Positions 35,426-44,708 are shown, numbered from the stretch's first letter. The stretch is DNA of 64,000 bases from Chitinophagales bacterium (GCA_015654595.1 JAATGQ010000120.1:1-64000), one strand, 5' to 3'. A program made the numbers and translations. Notes: generated from the sequence alone by a model not told the origin.

Positions 35426-37969
35426 TTATTTTTCTTTGTTCGGATCGAGCAGGTCTTTGATCCTGTTCTGCACATCCTGCAGATGATACCTGCTCATCTT
35501 ATCGGTCATCCGGGGTATGGCTGCCGTGATCTCACTGCGAAGCGCGATCAATTGGGCGCGGGCAATCGAAGGAATATCTGTGTTCTTGATATCTCCACCG
35601 ACCGCAGGACCTCTGCCCGTCATAACAGGCTGAGGTGCGCCAGGGTTGACAAGCGCGCCAAGCGCATCGATATACCGCTTCTGAAGGCTACGGCGATAAA
35701 TGTCGATGCTTGAGCCAGTCGAAAGCTCACCCCATACGCCCTTATTTACATCGTTGATCAGTTCGTCGACACTATAAACCGATGAACCATAGTGTTCTGT
35801 CATCGACCATAGGCGGTATAGACGTCCCGAAGACAACAGGCTTCCCAGGTAGCCGGCTTGTATTGCCGTGATCTGTTCTGCATTGCCGGGATTGCTGAAC
35901 TTGCTCAGGATATCCTTGGGCAGCAGCCAGGTTGGCGTTGCAAACAACTGCTTGTTAAGGAAGTCAACGGCTTCCTTCTGTGTTGCTTTTGGAGTAGGCT
36001 CGTATACGTCGCCAGGCTGCTCGATGCTCTTGAAGGTTTCCTGCACGCCGCCAACGTTTTTAATGACATGGCCCATATAGCGGCTGAACTGTCCGACGAC
36101 CTGGACATACATTTCTTGCACGTTGTCGTATTCATCGGCTTCTTCCTTTGTCCATTCGGGCAGGTTGGGCAGGATGCGTTTCAGGTTCCTGATGCCATAG
36201 TCGCTGGCTTTCATCGCATTGTCGCCAAGATCTTCTGTTTGAGCCCTTGGGTCCATATTCTGGCCTTCCCCGCCAAACCACAGTCTGGGGTTGGATTTCA
36301 GGCTGTCGATGATCCATCCGTTCAGGATCTTCTTGTCGGCTTCTTCGTCCTTGGTATCCGGGATGCCCTTGTATCCCCAGAGGATGGCCCATTTGTCGTA
36401 GTCGCCTATTCGGGGATAAAGACCCTTCCAGGTGATATTGTCTTCGGGCTGCGCAACATAGTTAAAACGTGCGTAGTCCATGATAGACGCCGTATGCCCG
36501 TTGGCTTCTACCCAGGCTTTGTCGCGGAGTTTTTAGACAGGGGTCCTGCTGCTGCTGCCCATATTGTGTCTCAGGCCAAGCGTATGACCAACCTCATGTG
36601 ACGATACGAAGCGGATCAGTGAACCCATCAGCGAATCATCAAACTTCATATGACGAGCGCGGGGATCGACGGCCGCGGTCTGGACCATATACCAGTCGTG
36701 CAGCAGTTTCATTACGTTGTGGTACCAGCCGATATGGCTTTCGAGGATCTCGCCGCTGCGGGGATCGGCGACGTTGGGGCCATAGGCGTTTTCGATGTCT
36801 GAAGCAAAATAGCGGACGACGGAAAACCTTGCGTCTTCCAGGCTCATGCTCTTGTCGTTCTCCGGCCATTCTTTCGCGATGATGGCGTTCTTAAAGCCAG
36901 CCTTTTCGAAAGCGGCCTGCCAATCGTTGATCCCTGCCATCAGATAAGGGCGCCATTTTTTTGGCGTTGCGGGATCGATATAATAGACGATCTGTCTTTT
37001 GGGTTCTACGAGCTCGCCTCTTTTCCATTTTTCTACGTCTTCGTCTTTGGGTTCCAGTCTCCAGCGATGGATAAACACCTGCTCGTCTACTTTTTGCTGG
37101 TCGTCGCTATAGACGGTATAGTCGCTGGCGAAGAATCCTACGCGCTGGTCAAAAAGCCGTTTGCGCATCGGCGTCTTTGGCAATAGCAGGAAGGAGCTGT
37201 TCAGGCCCAGGCTGACCACTCCCGTAGCTTCGGCTGAGGGCAGGGAAGAGGAAACCAGGCCTGGAATACCAGGCTGGGCGGGGGAGGCGCTGAAGGTCTT
37301 TACCGTCCGTATTTCCGTATTGATGGGGTAGGTATGGATACTTTCGATATAGCTTCTGTCGCCGGCGAGGCCAGATAGGTTAAACCGGCGTTTGATATTA
37401 GGCGTCAGGGAGACCGGCTGGTTGTCGCCTTTGAAGAAGTCGGTCACGTCGATGACGACCGTTCCCGTCGAATCCGAGCCTTTGCCATAAGTCTTTATCT
37501 CAAAGGAGGAGACGATGGGATCCATGTTTGAATTGGTAACGGCTTGTGCGATGGGCTGGCTGGAATCCGCTGCGACGTTGACGATCGTCAGGACTTTCAT
37601 GAACAGCGTGTGAGAGGGGCCTTTTTCCCAGCGTACGGTTTGAACGTTAACCTGCTCGCCGCCGTAGGTGCCACCGCCGGCGGTCTTTGTGTAGCGGGTG
37701 CTGACCAGGATGTCGCGTCCAATGATGCTGTCGGGTATTTCAAAATACCACTTGTCTTCTATCTTATGTACGGTAAAGAGGCCGGACTGGCTGACTGCTT
37801 TATCCGTAATCACGTCTTTATAGGGCTTGGGTTGTGAAGTAGCCGCAGCTCCACGACCCATGGCTGCCGCGCCGCCGGCTGGGGCCTGGCTGGGGCCAGC
37901 GGGTTTTTGTTGTGCGACGGCCGCCGTTACACTGGCAACTAACGTCAAAGTAGTAAAAACTTTTCTCAT
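35426..37969 (-). pseudogene. Zinc-dependent metalloprotease (DUF5117/DUF4953 type) interrupted by one in-frame stop
   Basis: The two track ORFs (36533-38029 and 35426-36481) are in the same frame and join into one protein of about 847 codons, broken only by TAA at 36533. The start at 37969 (MRKVFTTLTLVASVTAAVAQ) gives a good signal peptide. The N-terminal domain (VITDKAVSQSGLFTVHKIEDKWYF) and the metzincin site SSHEVGHTLGLRH precede the stop; the 16 codons after it (KLRDKAWVEANGHTASI) and the Met-turn-like SIMDYARFNYV follow without frameshift. Truncation would keep the zinc ligands but lose the Met-turn and C-terminal domain. Recent nonsense mutation, sequencing error or readthrough are all possible. 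It ends at the shared terminator. Confidence 0.85.
36533..36535 (-). other. In-frame TAA between HExxHxxGxxH and the Met-turn of the metalloprotease
   Basis: The codons read ACC CCT GTC TAA AAA CTC CGC on the minus strand, with the same frame open for about 350 codons after. By analogy with related sequences, which I recall as reading PVEKLRD here, a single G-to-T change of a GAA codon would explain it. Confidence 0.85.
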
Positions 37970-38088
37970 AAATTGGGTAAAAACTTGATAATTGAATTTA
38001 ACGAAGGCCGAAATTAACGATCCGGCCATAACGAGAGCGGAAAATATGACGAATGGATAAATCGAAGCGTCTTTAATATGACAAATAC

Positions 38089-38119
38089 GAGAAAAGGCCG
38101 TCTTAGACGGCCTTTTCTC
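38089..38119 (-). terminator. Hairpin terminator downstream of secA
   Basis: A 14-bp perfect inverted repeat GAGAAAAGGCCGTC / GACGGCCTTTTCTC with a 3-nt loop lies 20 bp after the secA stop. Flanking A/T tracts are modest, but stem strength and position fit transcription termination of secA. Confidence 0.75.
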
Positions 38120-38139
38120 TGTATTAAAAGCTTTGCTAT

Positions 38140-41100
38140 TTATTCTGCGTCCTTACCGTGGCAGTTCTTGTACTTCTTTCCGCTGCCGCAGGGACAGGGA
38201 TCGTTGCGGCCAATCTTTGGCCCGACCTTGACCGGTTCCTGTTTGACGGCATCAGAAGGTTCGTAGTAGTCGTTGCCGCCTTCGTGGGGGACACCGTTGG
38301 GCACGCCGGGTGCGCTATTGACGGGGGCGGAAACCATCTCGTCCTTGCGAACCTTGAGTTTGCTCATATCGGTCTTCTGTTCCCGGCCTTCCTTGATGGG
38401 GGCGGGGTTGCCCTGTGTATCGGAATGGATACCGGCGTGACAGAGGAAGCTGATGATGTCCTTGTTGACGTCGTTGTCCATATGACGGAACAGTTCGAAG
38501 GCTTCCACTTTGTAAATAACCAGTGGGTCCTTTTGTTCCAGGTAGGCCGTTTGTACGCTTTGTTTCAGGTCGTCCATGCCGCGCAGATGTTCTTTCCAGG
38601 CTTCGTCGATGATTGCCAGGGTGATCTGTCTTTCGAGTGCGCTGGTCAGCTCTCTTCCATCGCTGGCGAGCGTCTTTTCCAGCCCTGCGATAACGTTGAT
38701 CCTTTTCTTGCCATCCGTGAAAGGAACATAAACATTTTCTACCGGGTGTCCTTGTTGCAGATGGGCTGCGCGAATATTGCTGAAGACGGGAACAGCCTGT
38801 TTGCGAAGGTCATCCAGGCGGCGCTGGTAGTTTTCCGTGGCTTCCTGGTAGAGCTTTTCTGCCAGTACATTGGTATCGCCTTTCAGGAATTCCTCTTTTT
38901 CGATCTTTGTATCTATGCCGTAATTGACGATCGTAGACAGTTTGAATCCTTCGTAGTCGTTCTGTTCGCGGAAGGAGCTGATCAGTCCTTCTGCAACGAT
39001 GTAGAAGGCGTTGTCGAGGTCGAGTGCGAGGCGGTCGCCAAAGAGGGCGTGGTTACGTTTCTTGTATACCACATTTCTTTGTTTGTTCATCACGTCATCG
39101 TATTCCAGCAGCCGTTTGCGAACGCCAAAGTTATTTTCCTCCACTTTCTTCTGGGCTCTTTCGATGCTCTTGGTTACCATGCCATGCTGGATAACTTCGC
39201 CTTCTTTATAACCCATCTTATCCATCAGCGAAGCGATCCTGTCGCTGCCGAACATACGCATCAGGTCGTCTTCGAGAGAAACGTAGAACTGAGAAGTACC
39301 GGGATCACCCTGACGTGCGGAACGACCACGCAGCTGACGGTCGACGCGGCGGCTTTCGTGTCTTTCTGTACCGATGATGGCCAGACCGCCTGCTTCTTTT
39401 ACGCCGGGTCCGAGCTTGATATCCGTACCACGACCGGCCATATTGGTGGCGATGGTAACGGCGCCTGCCAGCCCCGCTTCTGCTACGATCTGCGCTTCTT
39501 TGGCGTGCTGTTTGGCGTTTAGTACGTTGTGAGGGATCTTTTTGGCTGCCAGCATTTTGGACAACAGTTCGCTCACTTCCACATTAGTAGTACCAACGAG
39601 AGAGGGGCGTCCTGCTGCGCGAAGACGTTCGATCTCGTCGATGACGGCTTTATATTTTTCCCTTTTTGTTTTGAATACGAGGTCCTGCTGATCTTTACGG
39701 ATAGCAGGGACGTTGGTGGGGATCGTCACCACATCCAGTTTATAGATATCCCAGAATTCCGCTGCTTCCGTTTCGGCTGTACCGGTCATACCGGCCAGCT
39801 TGTGATACATACGGAAATAGTTTTGAAGCGTAACTGTCGCATAGGTCTGCGTGGCGGCTTCGATCTTTACATTTTCCTTTGCTTCGATGGCCTGGTGTAA
39901 GCCGTCGCTATAACGACGTCCATCGAGGATACGACCCGTTTGTTCGTCGACGATCTTTACCTGACCATCCATCACGACATATTCTACGTCGCGGTCGAAA
40001 AGCGTATAGGCTTTTAACAGCTGTTGTACCGTGTGGATACGGTCGGCTTTGATAGAGTATTCGTTGAGCAGGGTTTCTTTTTGCAGCAGTTTGTCTTCTG
40101 CAGGCAGATCGCTTTTTTCGATATCGGCGAGCTTGATATTAATATCCGGCAGAACGAAGAAATCAGGATCTTCTCCTTCGCGGGTGATCATCTGCAGACC
40201 TTTGTCCGTCAGATCGACAGAGTTGTTATTTTCATCTATCTGGAAGAACAGCTCGGCATCTACTTTGGGCATTTCCTTTTGCTGATCGGCCAGGTAGTAG
40301 TTTTCTGCCTTCTGTAGTTTTACCCGAACGCCTGGTTCGCTGAGGAACTTGATCAACGGTCCTGATTTAGGAAGGCCGCGATAAGCGCGCATGAGCGCCA
40401 GACCGCCATCCTTGGGGTCGTCATTGCCTTCTGCCAGTTTCTTTTTGGCTTCGACCAGAAATTGGTTGGTCACCTTTTTCTGGGCTTCGACGAGATTCTG
40501 AACCCTGTTCTTTAATATATGGTAGTGTTGTTCGTCGCCTTTGGGGACGGGGCCGGAGATGATCAGCGGAGTACGCGCGTCGTCGATCAACACGCTATCC
40601 ACTTCATCCACCATTGCGAAATGGTGTTTGCGTTGTACCATTTCATCCGGGTTGTGCACCATGTTATCCCTCAGGTAGTCGAAACCAAATTCATTGTTGG
40701 TACCGTAGACCAGGTCAGCCAGGTAGGCTTTGCGGCGGGATTCGCTGTTGGGTTCGTGTTTGTCGATACAGTCGACAGTCAGACCCAGCCATTCGAAAAT
40801 GGGGCCATTCCACTCCGAGTCACGACGGGCGAGGTAATCGTTCACCGTAACGATATGGACGCCTTCGCCGGCCAGCGCATTCAGATAGGCGGGAAGTGTT
40901 GAAACGAGGGTTTTACCTTCACCCGTTGCCATTTCGGCGATCTTTCCCTGGTGCAAAACCGTACCCCCGATCAGCTGGACGTCGTAATGGACCATGTTCC
41001 AGGTGATCGGACTGCCGGCTGCGGTCCAGGAATTCTTATATATAGCCTGATCGCCTTCTATGCGTACATAATCCTTTTTGACGCTGAGGTTCCTGTCCTG

Positions 41101-41505
41101 CTCAGTTGCTGTGGATGACAGCTCTGCATTTTCCTTAAACCGGCGGGAGGTTTCCTTTACTACGGCAAAGGCTTCCGGAAGCAGCGTTTCCAGTACTTCT
41201 TCAATCTGTTCGTCCCTTTCTTTCTTCAGCTCATCTATCTCCTGGTAGATGACATCTTTTCCGCTGATATCGTTAAAAGGCAGTTCTTCCGCTTTTTTAC
41301 TCAGCTCGGCGATCTGGCCGTCGATCTTGCTCAGGTGTTCCTTGATCCTGCTTCTGAATTCCACGGTCTTGGAGCGCAACTGGTCATTCGACAGGGATTG
41401 GTAAGCAGCAAAATGCTGATTTACCTGAGTTACAAGAGGTTGGATGCTTTTAATATCCTTTTCCGACTTGTTACCGCCGAATATCTTGGATAAAATACCT
41501 AACAT
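38140..41505 (-). CDS. secA: Protein translocase subunit SecA
   Basis: Motor ATPase that drives preproteins through SecYEG. The 1121 residues are long compared with ~900 in E. coli, as is usual in Bacteroidota because of extra sequence in the preprotein-binding region. Visible are Walker A AEMATGEGKTLVS near residue 195, DEVDSVLIDDARTPLIISG near 300, NMAGRGTDIKLG, the helicase-like RQLRGRSARQGDPG, and a C-terminal zinc-binding SEC-C motif GRNDPCPCGSGKKYKNCHG. A full Bacteroidetes promoter lies about 50 bp upstream. Monocistronic, with its own terminator. Confidence 0.98.
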   Translation of the reverse strand: MLGILSKIFGGNKSEKDIKSIQPLVTQVNQHFAAYQSLSNDQLRSKTVEFRSRIKEHLSKIDGQIAELSKKAEELPFNDISGKDVIYQEIDELKKERDEQIEEVLETLLPEAFAVVKETSRRFKENAELSSTATEQDRNLSVKKDYVRIEGDQAIYKNSWTAAGSPITWNMVHYDVQLIGGTVLHQGKIAEMATGEGKTLVSTLPAYLNALAGEGVHIVTVNDYLARRDSEWNGPIFEWLGLTVDCIDKHEPNSESRRKAYLADLVYGTNNEFGFDYLRDNMVHNPDEMVQRKHHFAMVDEVDSVLIDDARTPLIISGPVPKGDEQHYHILKNRVQNLVEAQKKVTNQFLVEAKKKLAEGNDDPKDGGLALMRAYRGLPKSGPLIKFLSEPGVRVKLQKAENYYLADQQKEMPKVDAELFFQIDENNNSVDLTDKGLQMITREGEDPDFFVLPDINIKLADIEKSDLPAEDKLLQKETLLNEYSIKADRIHTVQQLLKAYTLFDRDVEYVVMDGQVKIVDEQTGRILDGRRYSDGLHQAIEAKENVKIEAATQTYATVTLQNYFRMYHKLAGMTGTAETEAAEFWDIYKLDVVTIPTNVPAIRKDQQDLVFKTKREKYKAVIDEIERLRAAGRPSLVGTTNVEVSELLSKMLAAKKIPHNVLNAKQHAKEAQIVAEAGLAGAVTIATNMAGRGTDIKLGPGVKEAGGLAIIGTERHESRRVDRQLRGRSARQGDPGTSQFYVSLEDDLMRMFGSDRIASLMDKMGYKEGEVIQHGMVTKSIERAQKKVEENNFGVRKRLLEYDDVMNKQRNVVYKKRNHALFGDRLALDLDNAFYIVAEGLISSFREQNDYEGFKLSTIVNYGIDTKIEKEEFLKGDTNVLAEKLYQEATENYQRRLDDLRKQAVPVFSNIRAAHLQQGHPVENVYVPFTDGKKRINVIAGLEKTLASDGRELTSALERQITLAIIDEAWKEHLRGMDDLKQSVQTAYLEQKDPLVIYKVEAFELFRHMDNDVNKDIISFLCHAGIHSDTQGNPAPIKEGREQKTDMSKLKVRKDEMVSAPVNSAPGVPNGVPHEGGNDYYEPSDAVKQEPVKVGPKIGRNDPCPCGSGKKYKNCHGKDAE

Positions 41506-41554
41506 AATTCCTTAAGTATTAATGATTTTATGGTTTTCCTTATACTTTTTCTGT

Positions 41555-41587
41555 CAAATTTAGTGCTACCCTTGCGTGCAGGTCAAA
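41555..41587 (-). promoter_or_regulatory. secA promoter (TTTG-N21-TAAATTTG)
   Basis: On the minus strand TTTG (41587-41584) is followed after 21 bp by TAAATTTG (41562-41555), an exact match to the Bacteroidetes -33/-7 pattern. The predicted transcription start gives a leader of about 43 nt before secA. Confidence 0.65.
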
Positions 41588-41596
41588 TTGACAGGG

Positions 41597-41712
41597 GAAG
41601 CAAATGTACAAAAAAGGTCCCATCCACCCCGGTTCGGTCCTGCTTTTCATGGGGTTTGGACCAGCTATTTTCCTATACTAAGACCTTTTTTACTATGGGC
41701 CGCATTTGCTTC
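41597..41712. repeat. Nested inverted-repeat element upstream of the S24 regulator
   Basis: Two 10-bp perfect inverted pairs are nested: GAAGCAAATG (41597-41606) with CATTTGCTTC (41703-41712), and AAAAAAGGTC (41610-41619) with GACCTTTTTT (41682-41691). GGTCC / GGACC sit further in. Arm spacing differs (3 versus 11 nt), so an RNA would fold with an internal loop. It holds no credible ORF; the track's 41530-41770 ORFs cross it without coding look. It could be a decayed mobile element, a leader structure or a protein-binding array. Confidence 0.6.
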
Positions 41713-41733
41713 GCGGGATAACCTTTTTCCTGT

Positions 41734-41850
41734 GCTGCTCCGATTTCCCCGGCCGGCCCCAGATTTCTAGAGCGGCCCGCGGTTACCTGAGCTGCCCCGA
41801 TTTTTTTAGCCGGTCCCCCCTTATCCTTCAAGCCGGACCCTGATTGTCTG
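41734..41850. repeat. Degenerate ~20-bp tandem repeat, about six units
   Basis: Six loosely similar units start with GCTGCTCCGATTT, GCCGGCCCCAGATTT, GCGGCCCGCGG, GCTGCCCCGATTT, GCCGGTCCCCCC and GCCGGACCCTGATT, spaced about 18-23 bp. The pattern GCYGSYCCC then A/T-rich recurs. No ORF or terminator is evident. Confidence 0.45.
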
Positions 41851-41905
41851 TCTTTTTCCGCAATAGTTTAAAAATATTTTTTCGTATGACAAAGAAGTTA
41901 GTATC

Positions 41906-41915
41906 TTAGTGCTAA
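41906..41915. promoter_or_regulatory. Possible operator of the S24 regulator gene
   Basis: The short palindrome TTAGTGCTAA lies 12 bp before the ATG and overlaps TATCTTAG, one base off a -7 element. Its position would allow autorepression by the LexA-like product. This is weak, motif-level evidence. Confidence 0.25.
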
Positions 41916-41927
41916 ATAAATTAGCTT

Positions 41928-42680
41928 ATGTCCACTGCCGGTCAAAATCTGAAATACCTCCGTAAGTTGAGAGGTTGGACCCAGGAAGAGTTTGCCGCAA
42001 AGCTCGGTATCAAACGTTCTCTACTGGGTGCTTATGAAGAAGAAAGAGCCGAACCGAGGCTGGAAGTTCTGGAAATAGTCGCGGATATGTTCAGGCTTAC
42101 GCTGGATGATTTGTTGCGTAAGGAGTTGAGCGATACAAAAGCAGGAAGCTATCTGTCCAAAAGAAGGGCGCAAAAGCTGGTGGCCCCGTCCAACGATATC
42201 CAGCTGGTGCCGGTCAAAGCTGCAGCTGGTTACCTCGCTGGTTATGCTGATCCTGAATTTCTTGATGAATTGAATACTTTCACGCTTCCCATGCTGGCGC
42301 CTGGCAATTACCGGGCTTTTGAAATTGTAGGGGACTCTATGCTGCCTACGCCCAGCGGTTCTGTTATCGTCGGAGAGAAAGTAGACGACATGGAAGAAGT
42401 AAAGACCAATCAGACCTATATCGTTGTTTCCCGGAATGAAGGGATCGTCTATAAAAGAGTGGTGAAGAATAATAAGGCGAAGACAAAGTTGACGCTGGTA
42501 AGTGATAATACGGCGTATCAGCCTTATAATGTCAATACCGATGATGTGCTGGAAGTCTGGAAGGCGCAGATGGTGATCAGCAAGGCGAACACCCAGCACA
42601 GATGGGATGTGAATCAGCTGGCCAGCCTCGTTTCCAATCTGCAGGACCAGGTGACGACGCTGAAAAAGAAAATGAATTAG
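41928..42680 (+). CDS. XRE-family HTH regulator with S24/LexA-like peptidase domain
   Basis: A 250-residue regulator with an N-terminal XRE helix-turn-helix (NLKYLRKLRGWTQEEFAAKLGI, then LGAYEEERAEPRLEVL). The C-terminal S24 domain has the Ser nucleophile in GDSMLPT and the Lys base in GIVYKRV. An Ala-Gly in AAAGYLAGY sits where LexA/cI proteins self-cleave, so RecA-stimulated autocleavage is possible. The C-terminal end is coiled-coil-like (LASLVSNLQDQVTTLKKKMN), unusual for LexA. It is convergent with the HDAC/repair cluster and downstream of a structured repeat-rich region. The regulon is not visible. Confidence 0.85.
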   Translation: MSTAGQNLKYLRKLRGWTQEEFAAKLGIKRSLLGAYEEERAEPRLEVLEIVADMFRLTLDDLLRKELSDTKAGSYLSKRRAQKLVAPSNDIQLVPVKAAAGYLAGYADPEFLDELNTFTLPMLAPGNYRAFEIVGDSMLPTPSGSVIVGEKVDDMEEVKTNQTYIVVSRNEGIVYKRVVKNNKAKTKLTLVSDNTAYQPYNVNTDDVLEVWKAQMVISKANTQHRWDVNQLASLVSNLQDQVTTLKKKMN

Positions 42681-42704
42681 GCCCGGCGGGGATGGGCGCG
42701 GGCG

Positions 42705-42815
42705 GAGCTGCGTGGCTGGCAATGGCGCTGCATGCGTAGAAAGAGCTGCGCGGGTGATGATGGCGTCGGATCTGTGAAAGGCTGCGCGGCTAGTGGTGGT
42801 GGTGCATCTGGGTAA
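42705..42815. repeat. Degenerate 36-38 bp tandem repeat, three units
   Basis: Units begin GAGCTGCGTGGCTGG (42705), GAGCTGCGCGGGTGATG (42743) and GGCTGCGCGGCTAGTGG (42780) and each ends in TAGAAA, TGTGAAA or GGTAA. A fourth, worse unit may run into the HDAC stop. It is G+C-rich, noncoding, and lies between two convergent genes where a terminator is expected but none is clear. Confidence 0.55.
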
Positions 42816-42833
42816 GGAGCGTGGCGGCGGGCT

Positions 42834-43751
42834 TTACAGGCCGTAGATATCTTTCGCGGCGCGAAAGGTGTTGCAGTGGGCTTCGACGATGACGCGTATA
42901 TCTTTTGAATATCCCCCGCCCATGGCTGTCACACAAGGGATGTTTCTTTGCTGCAATTGCGAGTATACAAATATGTCTCTGCGACGGCACCCGTCCAGCG
43001 AAACATTCAGTTTGCCAAACTGATCCGAAGCCAGGATGTCTACCCCTGACAGAAAGAATACCAGCTCGGGCTTTACCCGCTGCAGCAGCGGAGGCAGGTG
43101 TGTCTGCAACAAAGCCAGATAGCCTTCATCATCTAATCCGTCTTCGAGTGGAACGTCATAGTCCGATGTCTCTTTTCGGAAAGGGTAGTTGTGCGCCCCA
43201 TGCATACTAAAGGTAAACACCCTTGGCTCCTGTTGGAAAAGACTGGCTGTCCCATTGCCCTGGTGTACGTCGAGATCGACGATCAACATGCGGCTTACCG
43301 TCCGTTGCTGCAGCATATAGTTGGCTGCCACCCCAAAATCGTTCAGCAAACAGAAGCCTTCCCCGCGATCGGCAAACGCATGATGAGTGCCTCCCGCGAC
43401 ATTCAACGAAACGCCATTCCTTAACGCATAGCCGCAACAATCGATCGTACCCTGTGTCAAAACCAACTCCCGCCGTGTCAGCTCGGGGGAAGGCGGCAGT
43501 CCGATCGCCCTGGCCTCTTTTGCGCTCAGCCGCTGGTGGGCGAGCTTGTCCCAATACTCCGGCGTATGCGTCAGCAATACCGTTTCCTCCGAACAAGCCT
43601 CCGGCTCGAAGAAGTTTTCGGGCCCAAGGCAGCCCTCATATTGCAGCTGTCCAGGGATCAACTCATATTTTATCATGGGAAACCGATGTCCGTCCGGAAC
43701 AGGATGGGCATATAGCCCGGAATATGCTACTTTAAACTCCCTCTTTCCCAT
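42834..43751 (-). CDS. Histone-deacetylase-family protein (class II/acetylpolyamine amidohydrolase-like)
   Basis: A 305-residue zinc deacetylase fold. Active-site segments are present: GGTHHAFADRGEGFCLLND (catalytic His pair and loop), metal ligands in VDLDVHQGNGT (Asp and His) and in SGVDILASDQFGKL (Asp), and the terminal AMGGGYS. In bacteria such enzymes deacetylate proteins (AcuC-like) or polyamines. The start lies 6 bp after the pdeM stop, so it is cotranscribed with the repair genes. Substrate is unknown. Confidence 0.88.
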   Translation of the reverse strand: MGKREFKVAYSGLYAHPVPDGHRFPMIKYELIPGQLQYEGCLGPENFFEPEACSEETVLLTHTPEYWDKLAHQRLSAKEARAIGLPPSPELTRRELVLTQGTIDCCGYALRNGVSLNVAGGTHHAFADRGEGFCLLNDFGVAANYMLQQRTVSRMLIVDLDVHQGNGTASLFQQEPRVFTFSMHGAHNYPFRKETSDYDVPLEDGLDDEGYLALLQTHLPPLLQRVKPELVFFLSGVDILASDQFGKLNVSLDGCRRRDIFVYSQLQQRNIPCVTAMGGGYSKDIRVIVEAHCNTFRAAKDIYGL

Positions 43752-43757
43752 CGCCTC

Positions 43758-44657
43758 TTATTGTATTTGCAGAATGGAGCCCCAGCCCTTTACACCGAAG
43801 CCCGCAGGGCGATGATGACGCTCGTCCCGCGCTGTCCGATTGCTGCCCGGTTCATGATTGGATGGTATCCTGCTGCGCTGGAAGAAATGACCGCCCCTTT
43901 CACCGCCGGCGGGCGGAAGGATGGCAAATACATTGGCATCGGCGGGCGCATCGATGGAAACCGTACCGGTGAACTTGCCAAAGGCCGGTAATATCGCGTA
44001 GGACGAACCAAAATAAAAACAAGGGAACTGTAAAGCCTGTTTGCCCATTCCCCGGATGCGGATACCGGGGTGGATGTGGCCGGAGAAATAGTATAGGGGT
44101 TCCTGTGTGTCGCCGGATGCGGTCAGCCCGGCTTTTTCGGACTCGCTCGCTGCTGCGCTTGCCTTTTCGCTTTGGGCTGGTGTGGCGGCAGCCAGCGGCC
44201 GGCAAACAACAGTGTCTTCCTCTATTTCCGTTATGTCGTGAACAAAACCAAAGGGGCCTATTTTCAGGAGACCGGCGCAAAGGCTGATCCCGGCCTGGAC
44301 ATACCAGTCTTCGTGGAGGATGTCGTGATTGCCTTCGATCAGGCTGATCTGCAGATCGGGAAAATCATCCCGCCACTTTCGGAACAGGTTCAGCTCCTTA
44401 TTCTCCCGGCTATGAAAAAGATCGCCTACGACTAACAACTGACGGGGCTGGAAATATTGTATCTGACACAAAAGACGCAACAGATCCTCGCGATATACCG
44501 ACTGCGGCACTGCAATCCCCGCTTTCCGGAAATGTCCCGTCTTGCCAAAGTGAAGATCCGAAACGATCAAAGCCTTTTCCTCCTCCCAGTATAAACACCT
44601 ATCCGGAGAAAGCCACAAATGCTGATCTTTTATGTGATATGGAAATGCCGGCTGCAT
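43758..44657 (-). CDS. pdeM: Ligase-associated DNA-damage-response endonuclease PdeM with extra insert and C-terminal tail
   Basis: Calcineurin-like metallophosphoesterase of the ligase-associated repair set. Motifs: VSDLHFGKTGHFRK, VVGDLFHSRENKE, LIEGNHDILH and SGHIHPGIRIRG. The family is usually about 220 residues; this one is about 299 because of a low-complexity insert of ~30 residues (AAATPAQSEKASAAASESEK) before the GHIHPG motif and a ~50-residue basic tail after NVFAILPP that has no family counterpart I recall. The tail may come from loss of a stop. The start at 44657 (MQPAFPYHIKD) is preferred. It follows the helicase by 51 bp and precedes the HDAC gene by 6 bp. Confidence 0.88.
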   Translation of the reverse strand: MQPAFPYHIKDQHLWLSPDRCLYWEEEKALIVSDLHFGKTGHFRKAGIAVPQSVYREDLLRLLCQIQYFQPRQLLVVGDLFHSRENKELNLFRKWRDDFPDLQISLIEGNHDILHEDWYVQAGISLCAGLLKIGPFGFVHDITEIEEDTVVCRPLAAATPAQSEKASAAASESEKAGLTASGDTQEPLYYFSGHIHPGIRIRGMGKQALQFPCFYFGSSYAILPAFGKFTGTVSIDAPADANVFAILPPAGGERGGHFFQRSRIPSNHEPGSNRTARDERHHRPAGFGVKGWGSILQIQ

Positions 44658-44708
44658 AGTTAATACTCCTTGTTGCAAATGTAAGAACCCTGATCCATTT
44701 GACGCAGT

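Noticed and set aside
38158-39522. 454-aa plus-strand ORF opposite secA
   Set aside because: Pure antisense shadow of SecA; the minus-strand protein has full SecA motifs and this one has low-complexity F/V-rich composition.
41530-41770. Two short plus-strand ORFs upstream of the S24 regulator
   Set aside because: They run across inverted and tandem repeats with no protein-like composition.
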